Below, piece after piece: positions 26,555-34,949 of a DNA stretch of 64,000 bases. The stretch spans positions 62,001-126,000 of the forward strand of contig CAYMEV010000008.1 in NCBI GenBank assembly GCA_964389675.1, in the 5' to 3' direction. Origin of the DNA: CAYMEV01 sp964389675 [NCBI: uncultured Candidatus Sumerlaeota bacterium]. Lineage in GTDB: Bacteria; CAYMEV01. A program made the position numbers and the translations under genes. The notes beneath the pieces were generated by a model. That model did not search any database. It saw only the letters and a list, made by a program, of their open reading frames with translations, and was not told the DNA's origin. The stretch's first letter is position 1. Each line of letters begins with the position of its first letter.

Positions 26555-29197
26555 CTACCTTTTATCGATAATGTGCTTTATTTTACCTGTCCTGCCCACC
26601 CTTTCAATACTTAAAGGAGGTACTATCCTTATAATAATGCTGTCTATCTGCCTGTCTTTCCAGTCTGATGATATTCCCTTCGATGATGCTTTTAAGGCAT
26701 CAAGTACTCTGTCATTAAAATCACTGTTATCATAAAGGTCTTTGTCCTCACGTTTCAGTTCAATGAAAAATGTAAGCCTTTTATTGTTCCCGGCCTGTTC
26801 AATATGGATCTGATAGAATGGAGAAAGCTCCGGGAACTGCATAATCGCCCTTTCCACCTCGCTTAAGTAGAGGTTGCAGTAGTTCAGTTTTATCATATCC
26901 CCTGTCCTTCCGCGAAGCCTGAACTTCCGGGATGTCCTTCCGCATCCGCATGGCTCGTCAACCCAGTCTATCCTGTCGCATATCCTGTATCTTATAATCG
27001 GGTGAAGCCTTCTTGAAAGGGTTGTAACAATGGCATCACCATCGTCAATATCCTCAAGGTATGCATAGCTTTCAAAGACATGATGCTCGGTATCACGGCA
27101 GTGCCTGCACTGGAAGCCTATCGGGCCTATCTCGACGGCTGCATACCCGAATGATGCAACTATATCAGACTTAAAGATCCTCCTTACATACTCAACATTA
27201 TTATCAGACAGCATTTCTCCGGCATAGAAGATCTTATCTATCCGGATATCTATCCTGTTGTTTTCAACATACTGAGCAAGAAAGAGAAGAACGCTAGGGA
27301 CCAGAAGCATCACATTGGCATTGAATCTCTTCAGATAGGAGATCGTCTGCTCCTCATTCTGGTTTCCCGTCAGCGACAGCACCCTGCAGCCTGTCTCTTC
27401 AAGCCCCTTGTTGACAGCAAGGAATGCTGTCCAGAAAGCGCCTGACCTGAGCAGATTTGCAACAACATCGCCCTTTTCTATGCCTGCCGCCCTGAAACCG
27501 TATCCGAATACCTTCTCCGATTCCTCAAACTCCCTGTATGAATAGCAGACATACTTCATGGAGCCTGTAGTGCCTCCTGCAGAAAATATATAGCAGTCTT
27601 TCGGTTCCATGGTAAGCATATCAAAGTTTTTATCACAGCTGTGCGAGGACAGATGTGATTTCTCAAGGACTGGCACCCTTTTGAAATCATCAAGTTTGCT
27701 TAAGGGAAGGCTTATATTTTTGTAAAACTCCCTGTAGAAGGCAGAATTCTGGGAAACAGCAAGAATATGATTAAGACGGGAAAGCAGTATAATATCCTTT
27801 TCCTTTTTTTTAAGGAATTCAAGGCCGAAATGCATTACAGGCAGGTCCTCGTATGCCACCTGCTTTATAAGGAGCTGTGCTATATGCACTCCGTCATGAG
27901 GAGACCTTGGATCGTGAACGCTTGACATGCTCCCCGGTTTGCAGAACCTCAGTACCCCGGCATTTATGAATTCCCTGGATATGTCCTGGATACCCTTTTC
28001 CCCTCCTATTGAGACCGTTGAAAGGTAGTATTTCATATACTTTAAATTCCCGCTGAATATTTCCCTGTAATCCTTGATCCTGTTTATATAAATGGTCCTG
28101 TTCAGGGGACTGTCCACAAGGTCACAGTTATTCCTCACAATTATTGTATGATGAGATGTGGTTCCTTCATAGATCTCAGCCCTGCCCTTAAATGCATCCC
28201 ACTTTGCCAGCTCCCTTTCCTTTCTTATCTCTACTGCAGGATCGACAGGAATCTCTCCCTGCGGGAAAAGCCTGCCCATATCTTCAAGGGCTTCATAGAG
28301 GTACTTTATGAAAATATCTGTATTTTCTGATTCCTCTGCAAAGATATTCTGACAGCTTGTGCATGCCCTCTGCTCCCAGCATACTATATCCTCGGCAAAC
28401 CCCCGCGCGTACTCACGGAGGGACTCTTTACGCGCATCTTTAAGCAAAAGCCCGAAGCTTATCTTGGGCCCGAAGGGCCATAGCTCTGTCTTTGCAGAAA
28501 GGCCGCTTTTGTAGCTTACAACAGCCTCCTGCCCTCCGAAAAGAAGTATGGCATCGCTGTTCTGCTTTACAAAGCTGTCTATCTCCTTATCATTCCTGCT
28601 CCAGTAGACCATACTGAAATAGGGCATAATAAGCCCTTCTCTGTCCTCTTCCCTGAGAACGCTGCAGAAAATAGTGGGAAACAGAAAATCCTGCTTTGAT
28701 ACCTTAAGCAGGTTGAGGTTTTTTGTGATAATTCCATAGATAAGGCTGTCTATAGATCCGAGAAACACATTGCCTGCTGCAATATGCGACACAAGGCCTG
28801 CAGGTACAGCCCTCGAAAGCAGCGTATGCACCTGGTAGACAGGTTGGTCGAGGCAGTGATAATCTTTCAGAAAGTGAAGCCTCCCGGAAAGGCTTTCGTA
28901 AGACAGCATCGCGGGGATCATTTCAAGCCCCTTCTCCACCATTTTTGGTGAATAGTCTATCAGTGCCGGAAGCTTTTCCTGTATCTCCTTATAAAACAGG
29001 CTGTCCTTATCAGCAAACCTCCTGCCTGTTCTTTCAAGAAGCCCTATTATATCATCAATGGGCTTTTCATAAAACTCTCTCTTCTTTTTGCTTATTATGT
29101 CCTGTGAGAAAGCAGTCTCAAAATCCCTGATATCCAGTTCCCGCTTCTCTTTGATCTCATCTCCCCATATTACTGGTATAAAGTCCTGTTTCTTCAT
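26555..29197 (-). CDS. Fusion of LuxC-type acyl reductase and PaaK-like adenylate-forming domain
   Basis: An 880-residue two-part enzyme. Residues about 1-455 are a LuxC-like aldehyde dehydrogenase-fold acyl-CoA/acyl-protein reductase, with AAGNVFLGSIDS for NADPH and the probable acyl-accepting Cys279 in QRACTSCQ. Residues about 465-880 are a PaaK/LuxE-type adenylate-forming domain: P-loop FSAGGTTGSMK (538-548), SFGYAAVEIG, IRYRICDRIDW, RLRGRTGDMIK, and zinc-like cysteines CRHC...HH and CGCGR. Both halves look catalytically intact. The gene overlaps its upstream LuxE-like neighbour by ATGA. Likely reaction: activation of an acyl group and reduction to an aldehyde in one polypeptide. In bacterial bioluminescence these are separate proteins. 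Confidence 0.82.
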   Translation of the reverse strand: MKKQDFIPVIWGDEIKEKRELDIRDFETAFSQDIISKKKREFYEKPIDDIIGLLERTGRRFADKDSLFYKEIQEKLPALIDYSPKMVEKGLEMIPAMLSYESLSGRLHFLKDYHCLDQPVYQVHTLLSRAVPAGLVSHIAAGNVFLGSIDSLIYGIITKNLNLLKVSKQDFLFPTIFCSVLREEDREGLIMPYFSMVYWSRNDKEIDSFVKQNSDAILLFGGQEAVVSYKSGLSAKTELWPFGPKISFGLLLKDARKESLREYARGFAEDIVCWEQRACTSCQNIFAEESENTDIFIKYLYEALEDMGRLFPQGEIPVDPAVEIRKERELAKWDAFKGRAEIYEGTTSHHTIIVRNNCDLVDSPLNRTIYINRIKDYREIFSGNLKYMKYYLSTVSIGGEKGIQDISREFINAGVLRFCKPGSMSSVHDPRSPHDGVHIAQLLIKQVAYEDLPVMHFGLEFLKKKEKDIILLSRLNHILAVSQNSAFYREFYKNISLPLSKLDDFKRVPVLEKSHLSSHSCDKNFDMLTMEPKDCYIFSAGGTTGSMKYVCYSYREFEESEKVFGYGFRAAGIEKGDVVANLLRSGAFWTAFLAVNKGLEETGCRVLSLTGNQNEEQTISYLKRFNANVMLLVPSVLLFLAQYVENNRIDIRIDKIFYAGEMLSDNNVEYVRRIFKSDIVASFGYAAVEIGPIGFQCRHCRDTEHHVFESYAYLEDIDDGDAIVTTLSRRLHPIIRYRICDRIDWVDEPCGCGRTSRKFRLRGRTGDMIKLNYCNLYLSEVERAIMQFPELSPFYQIHIEQAGNNKRLTFFIELKREDKDLYDNSDFNDRVLDALKASSKGISSDWKDRQIDSIIIRIVPPLSIERVGRTGKIKHIIDKR

Positions 29198-30336
29198 TTT
29201 ACCGCTCCGCTCTTTTTGAGTATTTCCTGGGCTGCTATGGCACAGCCTTTATGCTTCTTCGTCCCTCCCCTTCTTACAGACATTATATATTTCCCCTTAA
29301 GTCCGCACTCACAGTCACTGCCCAGCCTTACAAGGTCAGTGGACAGTATTGCCTGGTTAGGCTGTGCGGTATTATAAGGGGTATAAAGGCAAAGGAGCCC
29401 TTCCTCACCCAGGGGTTTCTCCCTTTTGTCAAGAGGGTCTATAATTTTAAGCCTTGAGTAGACTGGTATATGGAAATGGCCCTTCCTGCATGCAATATAT
29501 GGAACACCATGCTCTGCCATTCCGAATGTATCCCTTATATTCTCCGGGTCAATTCCCAGGTATTTATTTATATACTGCGTAAACTCTTCATGGGTCATAG
29601 GCTGGCCCAGGTGGTTCTTCCATCCTCCCCCTGAAATTATGAAGCTTTTCGGGTGAAGCCTCAGGCTGCCTTTGATCTTTCTTATCTTTTCAGTTAGTGC
29701 GCATATAAATGCAGGAAAACCAAGAAGCCTTACCGGCCCGTCGCCGGAAAGCTCTATCAGCCTGTCTGCCCATCTTTCAGCATCAAACCTGAATTCACCC
29801 GTATCCTTATCCTGCTGAAGCACCCAGTTTTCGCTCTTTATGGGGGTGAGGTCCCTCTTATGCATCTGGCTCCATGAGGTGCCGATCCTGTGGCGGTCAG
29901 AAGGCTCATAAGACATCAGGAAACAGTGGACAGGCTCATCGCTTACACATCCAATTGCATTAAAGCAGTTGTATGCAAGCCTTTCAAGCCTGTCAAGGCT
30001 GGGCCTGTCAAGAAAAAGATGTGTTTTCTGCCCCCCGGTCCCCGAGCTGGTCAGTGTTAGTGCAATTTCAGACTCATCGATACTGGAAAAACTGTTTATC
30101 TTCATGACTCCCACAAAGAGAGGCGGTATTGCAAATACATCATCAATGGAATCTATATCTTCGGGTTTTATGCCTGCTCTTCCGGCAAGATAGGAAATGA
30201 AAGGCTGTCTTTTTATCTGCCATGAAAAATTCTCCCTCATTGCATCAATGAAGGTCTTCTCAATCCTCTCATTCAGTTCATAGGCATCCTTGTAACTGCA
30301 TAGAGCATCTATGCTCTTAAACATGTCTTTATTCAT
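29194..30336 (-). CDS. LuxE-like acyl-protein synthetase
   Basis: A 380-residue ATP-dependent acyl-protein synthetase of the LuxE family: activates a fatty acid as acyl-AMP and passes it to a cysteine or partner. Visible are the P-loop LTSSGTGGQKT (95-105), FIISGGGWKNH, the adenylation motif DTFGMAEHGVPY, and the terminal region TDLVRLGSDCECGLKGKY. Length matches LuxE (about 370). It overlaps the genes on both sides by four bases (ATGA), so synthetase, reductase fusion and regulator are made in fixed proportion. Known LuxE proteins work with LuxC, which agrees with the LuxC domain encoded next. Confidence 0.85.
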   Translation of the reverse strand: MNKDMFKSIDALCSYKDAYELNERIEKTFIDAMRENFSWQIKRQPFISYLAGRAGIKPEDIDSIDDVFAIPPLFVGVMKINSFSSIDESEIALTLTSSGTGGQKTHLFLDRPSLDRLERLAYNCFNAIGCVSDEPVHCFLMSYEPSDRHRIGTSWSQMHKRDLTPIKSENWVLQQDKDTGEFRFDAERWADRLIELSGDGPVRLLGFPAFICALTEKIRKIKGSLRLHPKSFIISGGGWKNHLGQPMTHEEFTQYINKYLGIDPENIRDTFGMAEHGVPYIACRKGHFHIPVYSRLKIIDPLDKREKPLGEEGLLCLYTPYNTAQPNQAILSTDLVRLGSDCECGLKGKYIMSVRRGGTKKHKGCAIAAQEILKKSGAVK

Positions 30337-31814
30337 ACTTCCCTGTTCGGGTCCTCCTCTTTAATCAGATTCAGTATATCCCTGCCTGTCTCACTGTCGA
30401 TTGAAATGCTGTCATAATCAACCATGCAGTTGTTTAAATACTGCATTATAAGCTGATCCCTGCCCTCATGCCCAGGCATGATGCCGGCAAAGAAAAATCC
30501 CATCTCTGCCAGGTGTTCCCCTGCAGAATATGTAAAGGGTTCAGTAAGGTCGAGATATATGTATATACTGTCTATCCTGTTAAGGCAGATATTCTTTATA
30601 TGCTTTTTCATAGAATCAAGAAAATCATATCCGTATTCAATAACCCTCATAGTGGCTGTATTATATACATCGGCTTTTACTGAAATATTTGTTTTTCTAT
30701 TTAAATCACCCACTACTCCGGGATTGGAGAACTCCTTTTCAAAGCCGAGGCTGTCATATATTTTTCCAGCTATTTCTGCATACCTTTCAGGAATATACTT
30801 TTTCTTATCAACCCTCTCTTTCAGCTGACGGTAGCAGACAAGCAGGGTCTCCTTCCCCGTTTCCCCCTCTTTTATCTCCTTGAAGGCCATGGGTGAAATT
30901 CTCAAAAGAAGCAGGGCAGTATCCTTCATCCCGAACCTGTGGGCGGACTTCTGCGAATAAACATGGCTTGTCACAGCCTGAACAAAAATTCCCTCAAGAG
31001 ATAACTCACAAGCCTTCCTGATGAGCTCTTCCGTCATCCTCTCAAGGCATTTCATTCCCCTGAACCTGGGATATACAAAAGCAACGCCTATCTCTGCAAT
31101 ATTATCATGCTCCCCCATGGTCAGAGCTGCATGGCCCATGAGCTCTTCCTCCTCCTCAGTTACTGCAACTGCTGAGATCATCCTGCCTGTCCTGTTGAGC
31201 TCTATTACCCTTTCAGGATAGTAGATGGTATCATAAATATATGTATAGCCATAGGTAAAAAAGACGCACTTGGCAAGCTCTATCGCCTCACTGTCCCTGA
31301 TAGCCCTGATATAATAATCAACCGGCTTGATATCAGTTTTTCTTGTTTTTTCCTTGATCTCTGTTTCAGCCTTATGGAGGCTTTCATCCATAATAAACTT
31401 ATAGATTATTATCTCTCTGCCCCCTTTTCCAAGGTTCCTGAACTCAACCTTGTCCATCAGGCTTTTAAGGTAGTATATCCCTATCCCTTCTATATTATCC
31501 TCTGTATGCTCTTTTTCGGGGCTGTACCTGTCAATTGTCTCCAGATCGTACGGGACACCCTTCTCATTGATCTTTATCTCAAAGCCATGACTGTCCCTGA
31601 GGAAAGATACCTCTATATCTATATCTGTAAGCAGGTTTCCCTGATAGTTAATCAGTTCTTCAAGCAGGTCTTCAAGCCCGAACTGCAGCCTTCTTATAAA
31701 ATCCTCCTCCATTCTGAAAAGCCTGAAGAATTCATCCGCTGCTGATAGAACAAGAGGAAGTAATGAAGATTCTGCAGGTATTATGATCCTTGCCCTGTCT
31801 GGTTTTCTGTCCAT
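30333..31814 (-). CDS. RsbW-like ATPase domain fused to GNAT acetyltransferase
   Basis: First gene of the LuxE/LuxC operon. The frame opens at 31859, but the ATG at 31814 (start of MDRKPDRARIII) has AAGGGG six bases upstream and is preferred (493 aa). Residues 1-140 resemble anti-sigma-factor kinases of the RsbW/SpoIIAB type: FGLEDLLEELINY for the N box, INEKGVPYD for G1 and IEGIGIYYLKSLMDKV for the lid. The N-box asparagine is not in the standard place. Residues about 160-320 are a GNAT acyltransferase (VAFVYPRFRGMKCLERMTEELI is the acetyl-CoA motif). The remaining 170 residues form a second domain, possibly another degenerate GNAT. It may regulate or acylate the operon's products; no cognate anti-sigma antagonist is in view. 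Confidence 0.75.
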   Translation of the reverse strand: MDRKPDRARIIIPAESSLLPLVLSAADEFFRLFRMEEDFIRRLQFGLEDLLEELINYQGNLLTDIDIEVSFLRDSHGFEIKINEKGVPYDLETIDRYSPEKEHTEDNIEGIGIYYLKSLMDKVEFRNLGKGGREIIIYKFIMDESLHKAETEIKEKTRKTDIKPVDYYIRAIRDSEAIELAKCVFFTYGYTYIYDTIYYPERVIELNRTGRMISAVAVTEEEEELMGHAALTMGEHDNIAEIGVAFVYPRFRGMKCLERMTEELIRKACELSLEGIFVQAVTSHVYSQKSAHRFGMKDTALLLLRISPMAFKEIKEGETGKETLLVCYRQLKERVDKKKYIPERYAEIAGKIYDSLGFEKEFSNPGVVGDLNRKTNISVKADVYNTATMRVIEYGYDFLDSMKKHIKNICLNRIDSIYIYLDLTEPFTYSAGEHLAEMGFFFAGIMPGHEGRDQLIMQYLNNCMVDYDSISIDSETGRDILNLIKEEDPNREV

Positions 31815-31952
31815 TTTGAGCCCCTTTGCTTTAATCTGGTACTGGAATAAATTTATCATAAACAGCTGGTAATTAAAATAAAAAAACTATAAAGCTGTTC
31901 TCTGAATTTAGGTGTTATTACCCGGTAAAATAATGCAAATGCACAAATGTGC

Positions 31953-31985
31953 AAAAAAAAAGGCAGAGGCATAAACGCCCCTGCC
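31953..31985 (-). terminator. Rho-independent terminator of the first Kelch gene
   Basis: On the minus strand GGCAGGGGC pairs with GCCTCTGCC (nine pairs including one G-T) around a short loop and is followed by nine T residues. It begins about 19 bases after the stop at 32004. It also insulates the LuxE/LuxC operon that starts at 31814 from upstream transcription. Confidence 0.85.
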
Positions 31986-32003
31986 CTTATAATTATAATA
32001 CCC

Positions 32004-34502
32004 TTACAGTAGCCACTCCAGCCTTGTCTTGTATTCATCGGTCACAATACCTTCGGTTGATATGGCCTCAAGTATATACATAAAATCTGAGCCGTTCTTG
32101 ACATGGTCTGTAAAATAATATGCATGTGGCACTGAAGATGTTCCATGGCCCTCAATGATGCTGTCATTGAGCTTTACAGGAGTATAGGAGACAAATGGGC
32201 TTACCTTGCCCATTTTCAGCCTGTAGAGGTTGAATCCGAGGTTATCTGTCTCTGTAACTGTCTCCCACTGAATGTTTACAGTATTCCCCATTCCCTGTGC
32301 AGTAAAGAAATTCAGCTCAACTGGGAGAGGAAGCTCTCTGTATGCAATATTGTTTGATGAGTCAGTATCAAAGGGCAAAATTTCAGTCAGCTCGACGGTA
32401 ATGATATAGGCTATCGGATCAAGGCCTGTGGTATCCCATTCAAAAGAACCCTGTATATAATTTCCTGGTTCAATCAGAGCAGGGACGGTCTCCTCGTCAA
32501 TCATCTGAAGATCGATACCGGGTTGCAGGCTGTAATAATATGCAATATGAAAACCCGTAACATTTTCATCCCCTAGATTATAAATCCTGGACCAGATCGT
32601 TACTATATCGCCAGGAGAAGGCGGCGTACCGTCATACCAGATATCTGATGCAACTATGGATGCATCAGGGCCGGGCTGTGCGCAAAGCTCATACTTGCAG
32701 CACCTGACAGTCGGGTTAAATCCCCCTGTATCACCGCAGAACTTATAGACAACACCGTTAAGCGAAGCAGCAGCCGTCCTGTAAACGGGTGTTGTATCAT
32801 ATACACCTCCGTCAACCCATATGCCTGTTGCAACATCATAATAGTATGAAGCATCATATACTGTTCCTCCTGTTCCGCCTACTACCCACAGCTGATGATC
32901 CCCGCCGTAAATATTATGGGTATATCCCATACCCATTGTTGCTTCCATTAAAGGTGGGATATCTGCATTCTCTGCATTCCAAACCCCTGTCGTGAAATCA
33001 TAGCATTGTGTGCTTGTGAGGTATACACTCGAAGAATTAACACCGCCTACTACAGCGAGCATCTTATGCCCTGTTCCTGGATCGGTGTATATGAATGCAG
33101 CATGAAAGTCCCTGACTGATGTAAAGTTTGGCAGGGGAGCAAGCCATGCATTGGCTGCCGCATCATAGACATATACAGTTGAAAGGTTGCCTCCTCCGGG
33201 AACAGTAGCACCGCCTGTCATATAGAGGTATCCGGTATCAGGGTCTTCAACCCATGCAGGAGCCCAGATGCCTGTTTGTGCCGGAGGGGTACCTGATGGT
33301 GTTTCGTTAGTCCATACATTTGTGTCCATATTATATGACCAGAGCCCTGTAAATCCAGAAGTTGTGGCATCACCGTAAATATATGCCTTGTTCTGGTAGA
33401 CAGCGCCGGTGCTTGCATAGCACTGCATAAATGTCGAATCGGGTACTGTTGCCCATGTATCGGCAACAGGGTCATATGTCTTTACAGTAGGATCAGCGCT
33501 GTATCCTGCTATAGACCAAAGAAGGCCGTTATACGGTACAACTACATTATCCATTCTTGCTACAGGCTCATTGGCAATTGAGACCCATCCCCCCATTATC
33601 GTCACCAGGTTGACCTGTGCAGAATCCGAGTAACCGCCTCCGCTTACATCAACCACTCCTGTTACAGTGGTTCCTGCAGGCACACCCGGATCAGATGTAA
33701 GTGTTACTATAATATCCTCTGAGATACCGTCATCCAGTGTTATGGATGCAGGGCCTGTCAGGCCGCCGTTTCCTGTAGATACACTGTAGGCGAAGTTGAA
33801 TGTATTTGAAGAACCTGTCTGATTCAAAACAGTAAGTGTGTAATCAACAGGCACGTTCGGGCAGTCTTCAGCGCTCTGGGCCGGAGGCAGGAGATATACT
33901 CCAGGCTCAACAGAGCATGCAGGTATGACTGCAGGCGCAGCAAGCGCTTCATCGCAGTCATCATACCCCGGAGGGGTATAGCCGTCTGAACTGCATGGCC
34001 AGTGAGGCGCACTGCCATAACCATCTCCGTCATAATACCAGGAAACATTGGCATCCCCTGCTGCTACACCCGGTGTGGCATTGACTGTATAATAGCAGTA
34101 GCACGTACAGCCTCCTGAACTCTGGTATCTCGGATGGTAGATCTGCACGACATTGGCAGGATCCTGCACTGTGACCTCAAGGGTTCCCCAGGAACCGTTA
34201 TCACACAACTCACCTGAAACTGTGACGCTGTTTACGGTCCAGTCTGAGGGAAACTGCAGCCACAGCTCATAGACATACTCCCAGTCAGGCGAGTATGTCT
34301 CAGAATAGAATATAAAATCTGCCGCAACTCCCTGCGTATAGCATTCTGATCCCCCGCTGCTCGGGTCAAACATCACATATGAGCCTGTAAGTGACTTAGG
34401 GCCGTTCTCATCTATGCCTGTCGGGGCAACAGCCTTGCCTCCAAGTACCGGAAGCGACAGGACAAGAAGCATCAGAATCGAAAACAAAAAGACTTTCCTC
34501 AT
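32004..34502 (-). CDS. Secreted Kelch-repeat / CARDB protein, paralogue 1
   Basis: An 832-residue exported protein with signal peptide (VFLFSILMLLVLSLPVLGG). Order: Cys-containing N-terminal strand-rich domain (about 25-200), an Ig-like region (200-310), five or six Kelch blades (about 310-610; for example LLWSIAGYSADPTVKTYDP and AYIYGDATTSGFTGLWSYNM), a CARDB-like domain (about 620-720) and a C-terminal fibronectin-like domain with PVELNFFTAQ and NIQWETVTETDNLGFNLYR. The C-terminal signature is common in extracellular proteins of several Bacteroidota-like and candidate phyla; no anchor follows it. GGAGG precedes the ATG. It is monocistronic with its own terminator. A role in surface adhesion or matrix is plausible but unproven. 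Confidence 0.85.
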   Translation of the reverse strand: MRKVFLFSILMLLVLSLPVLGGKAVAPTGIDENGPKSLTGSYVMFDPSSGGSECYTQGVAADFIFYSETYSPDWEYVYELWLQFPSDWTVNSVTVSGELCDNGSWGTLEVTVQDPANVVQIYHPRYQSSGGCTCYCYYTVNATPGVAAGDANVSWYYDGDGYGSAPHWPCSSDGYTPPGYDDCDEALAAPAVIPACSVEPGVYLLPPAQSAEDCPNVPVDYTLTVLNQTGSSNTFNFAYSVSTGNGGLTGPASITLDDGISEDIIVTLTSDPGVPAGTTVTGVVDVSGGGYSDSAQVNLVTIMGGWVSIANEPVARMDNVVVPYNGLLWSIAGYSADPTVKTYDPVADTWATVPDSTFMQCYASTGAVYQNKAYIYGDATTSGFTGLWSYNMDTNVWTNETPSGTPPAQTGIWAPAWVEDPDTGYLYMTGGATVPGGGNLSTVYVYDAAANAWLAPLPNFTSVRDFHAAFIYTDPGTGHKMLAVVGGVNSSSVYLTSTQCYDFTTGVWNAENADIPPLMEATMGMGYTHNIYGGDHQLWVVGGTGGTVYDASYYYDVATGIWVDGGVYDTTPVYRTAAASLNGVVYKFCGDTGGFNPTVRCCKYELCAQPGPDASIVASDIWYDGTPPSPGDIVTIWSRIYNLGDENVTGFHIAYYYSLQPGIDLQMIDEETVPALIEPGNYIQGSFEWDTTGLDPIAYIITVELTEILPFDTDSSNNIAYRELPLPVELNFFTAQGMGNTVNIQWETVTETDNLGFNLYRLKMGKVSPFVSYTPVKLNDSIIEGHGTSSVPHAYYFTDHVKNGSDFMYILEAISTEGIVTDEYKTRLEWLL

Positions 34503-34900
34503 AAAATTCCTCCTTTTTATGTTTTTTTATTATTTAAATTCAGGACTGAATTTATTTTCACTGAAAAAATTAATTTGCAGCAACCATATGTATTAATGAT
34601 CATATACCCCAAAATGTGGATTTCTGAAATCCATTATATAATTCTATAAATAATTTAATTATAAAATCTTACATTAATTTTCATATGTAATTTTAAAAAC
34701 TGGCATGTCAAAAGTCAAGGATTATTTATATTTTTTTTACTATTCCAGGGAAAATTTGCCTTATTTTATTTGATCAAATAATCAATGGCAAAAGAGGTTT
34801 TAAGCCTTTCTAACCCTTTCAGTGCCTTAAAGGAAAAAAGAATTTTATACCGGGCCTGCGGTGATATTATGAATTGCATAGGCTCACAGGCAAAAATAAT
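34503..34900. other. Intergenic region between the two Kelch genes
   Basis: About 400 bases of AT-rich DNA with no convincing gene. It should hold the promoter of the minus-strand Kelch gene ending at 34502; no clear consensus was picked out because the whole stretch is A/T tracts. Its right end is the terminator of the second Kelch gene. Confidence 0.6.
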
Positions 34901-34930
34901 AAAAAAGGCAGGGCAAAATGCCCTGCCTTT
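34901..34930 (-). terminator. Rho-independent terminator of the second Kelch gene
   Basis: GGCAGGGCA and TGCCCTGCC form a nine-pair perfect stem with an AAA loop, flanked on the minus strand by TTTTTT after the stem. It lies 20 bases beyond the stop at 34950. The design matches the terminator of the paralogous gene (31953-31985), so the duplication probably included it. Confidence 0.88.
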
Positions 34931-34949
34931 CCATCATGATCCAGTATTA

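Noticed and set aside
25320-31814. Bioluminescence (lux) operon
   Set aside because: LuxC- and LuxE-like proteins are present but no LuxA, LuxB or LuxD is seen, and LuxC is fused to a PaaK-like domain.
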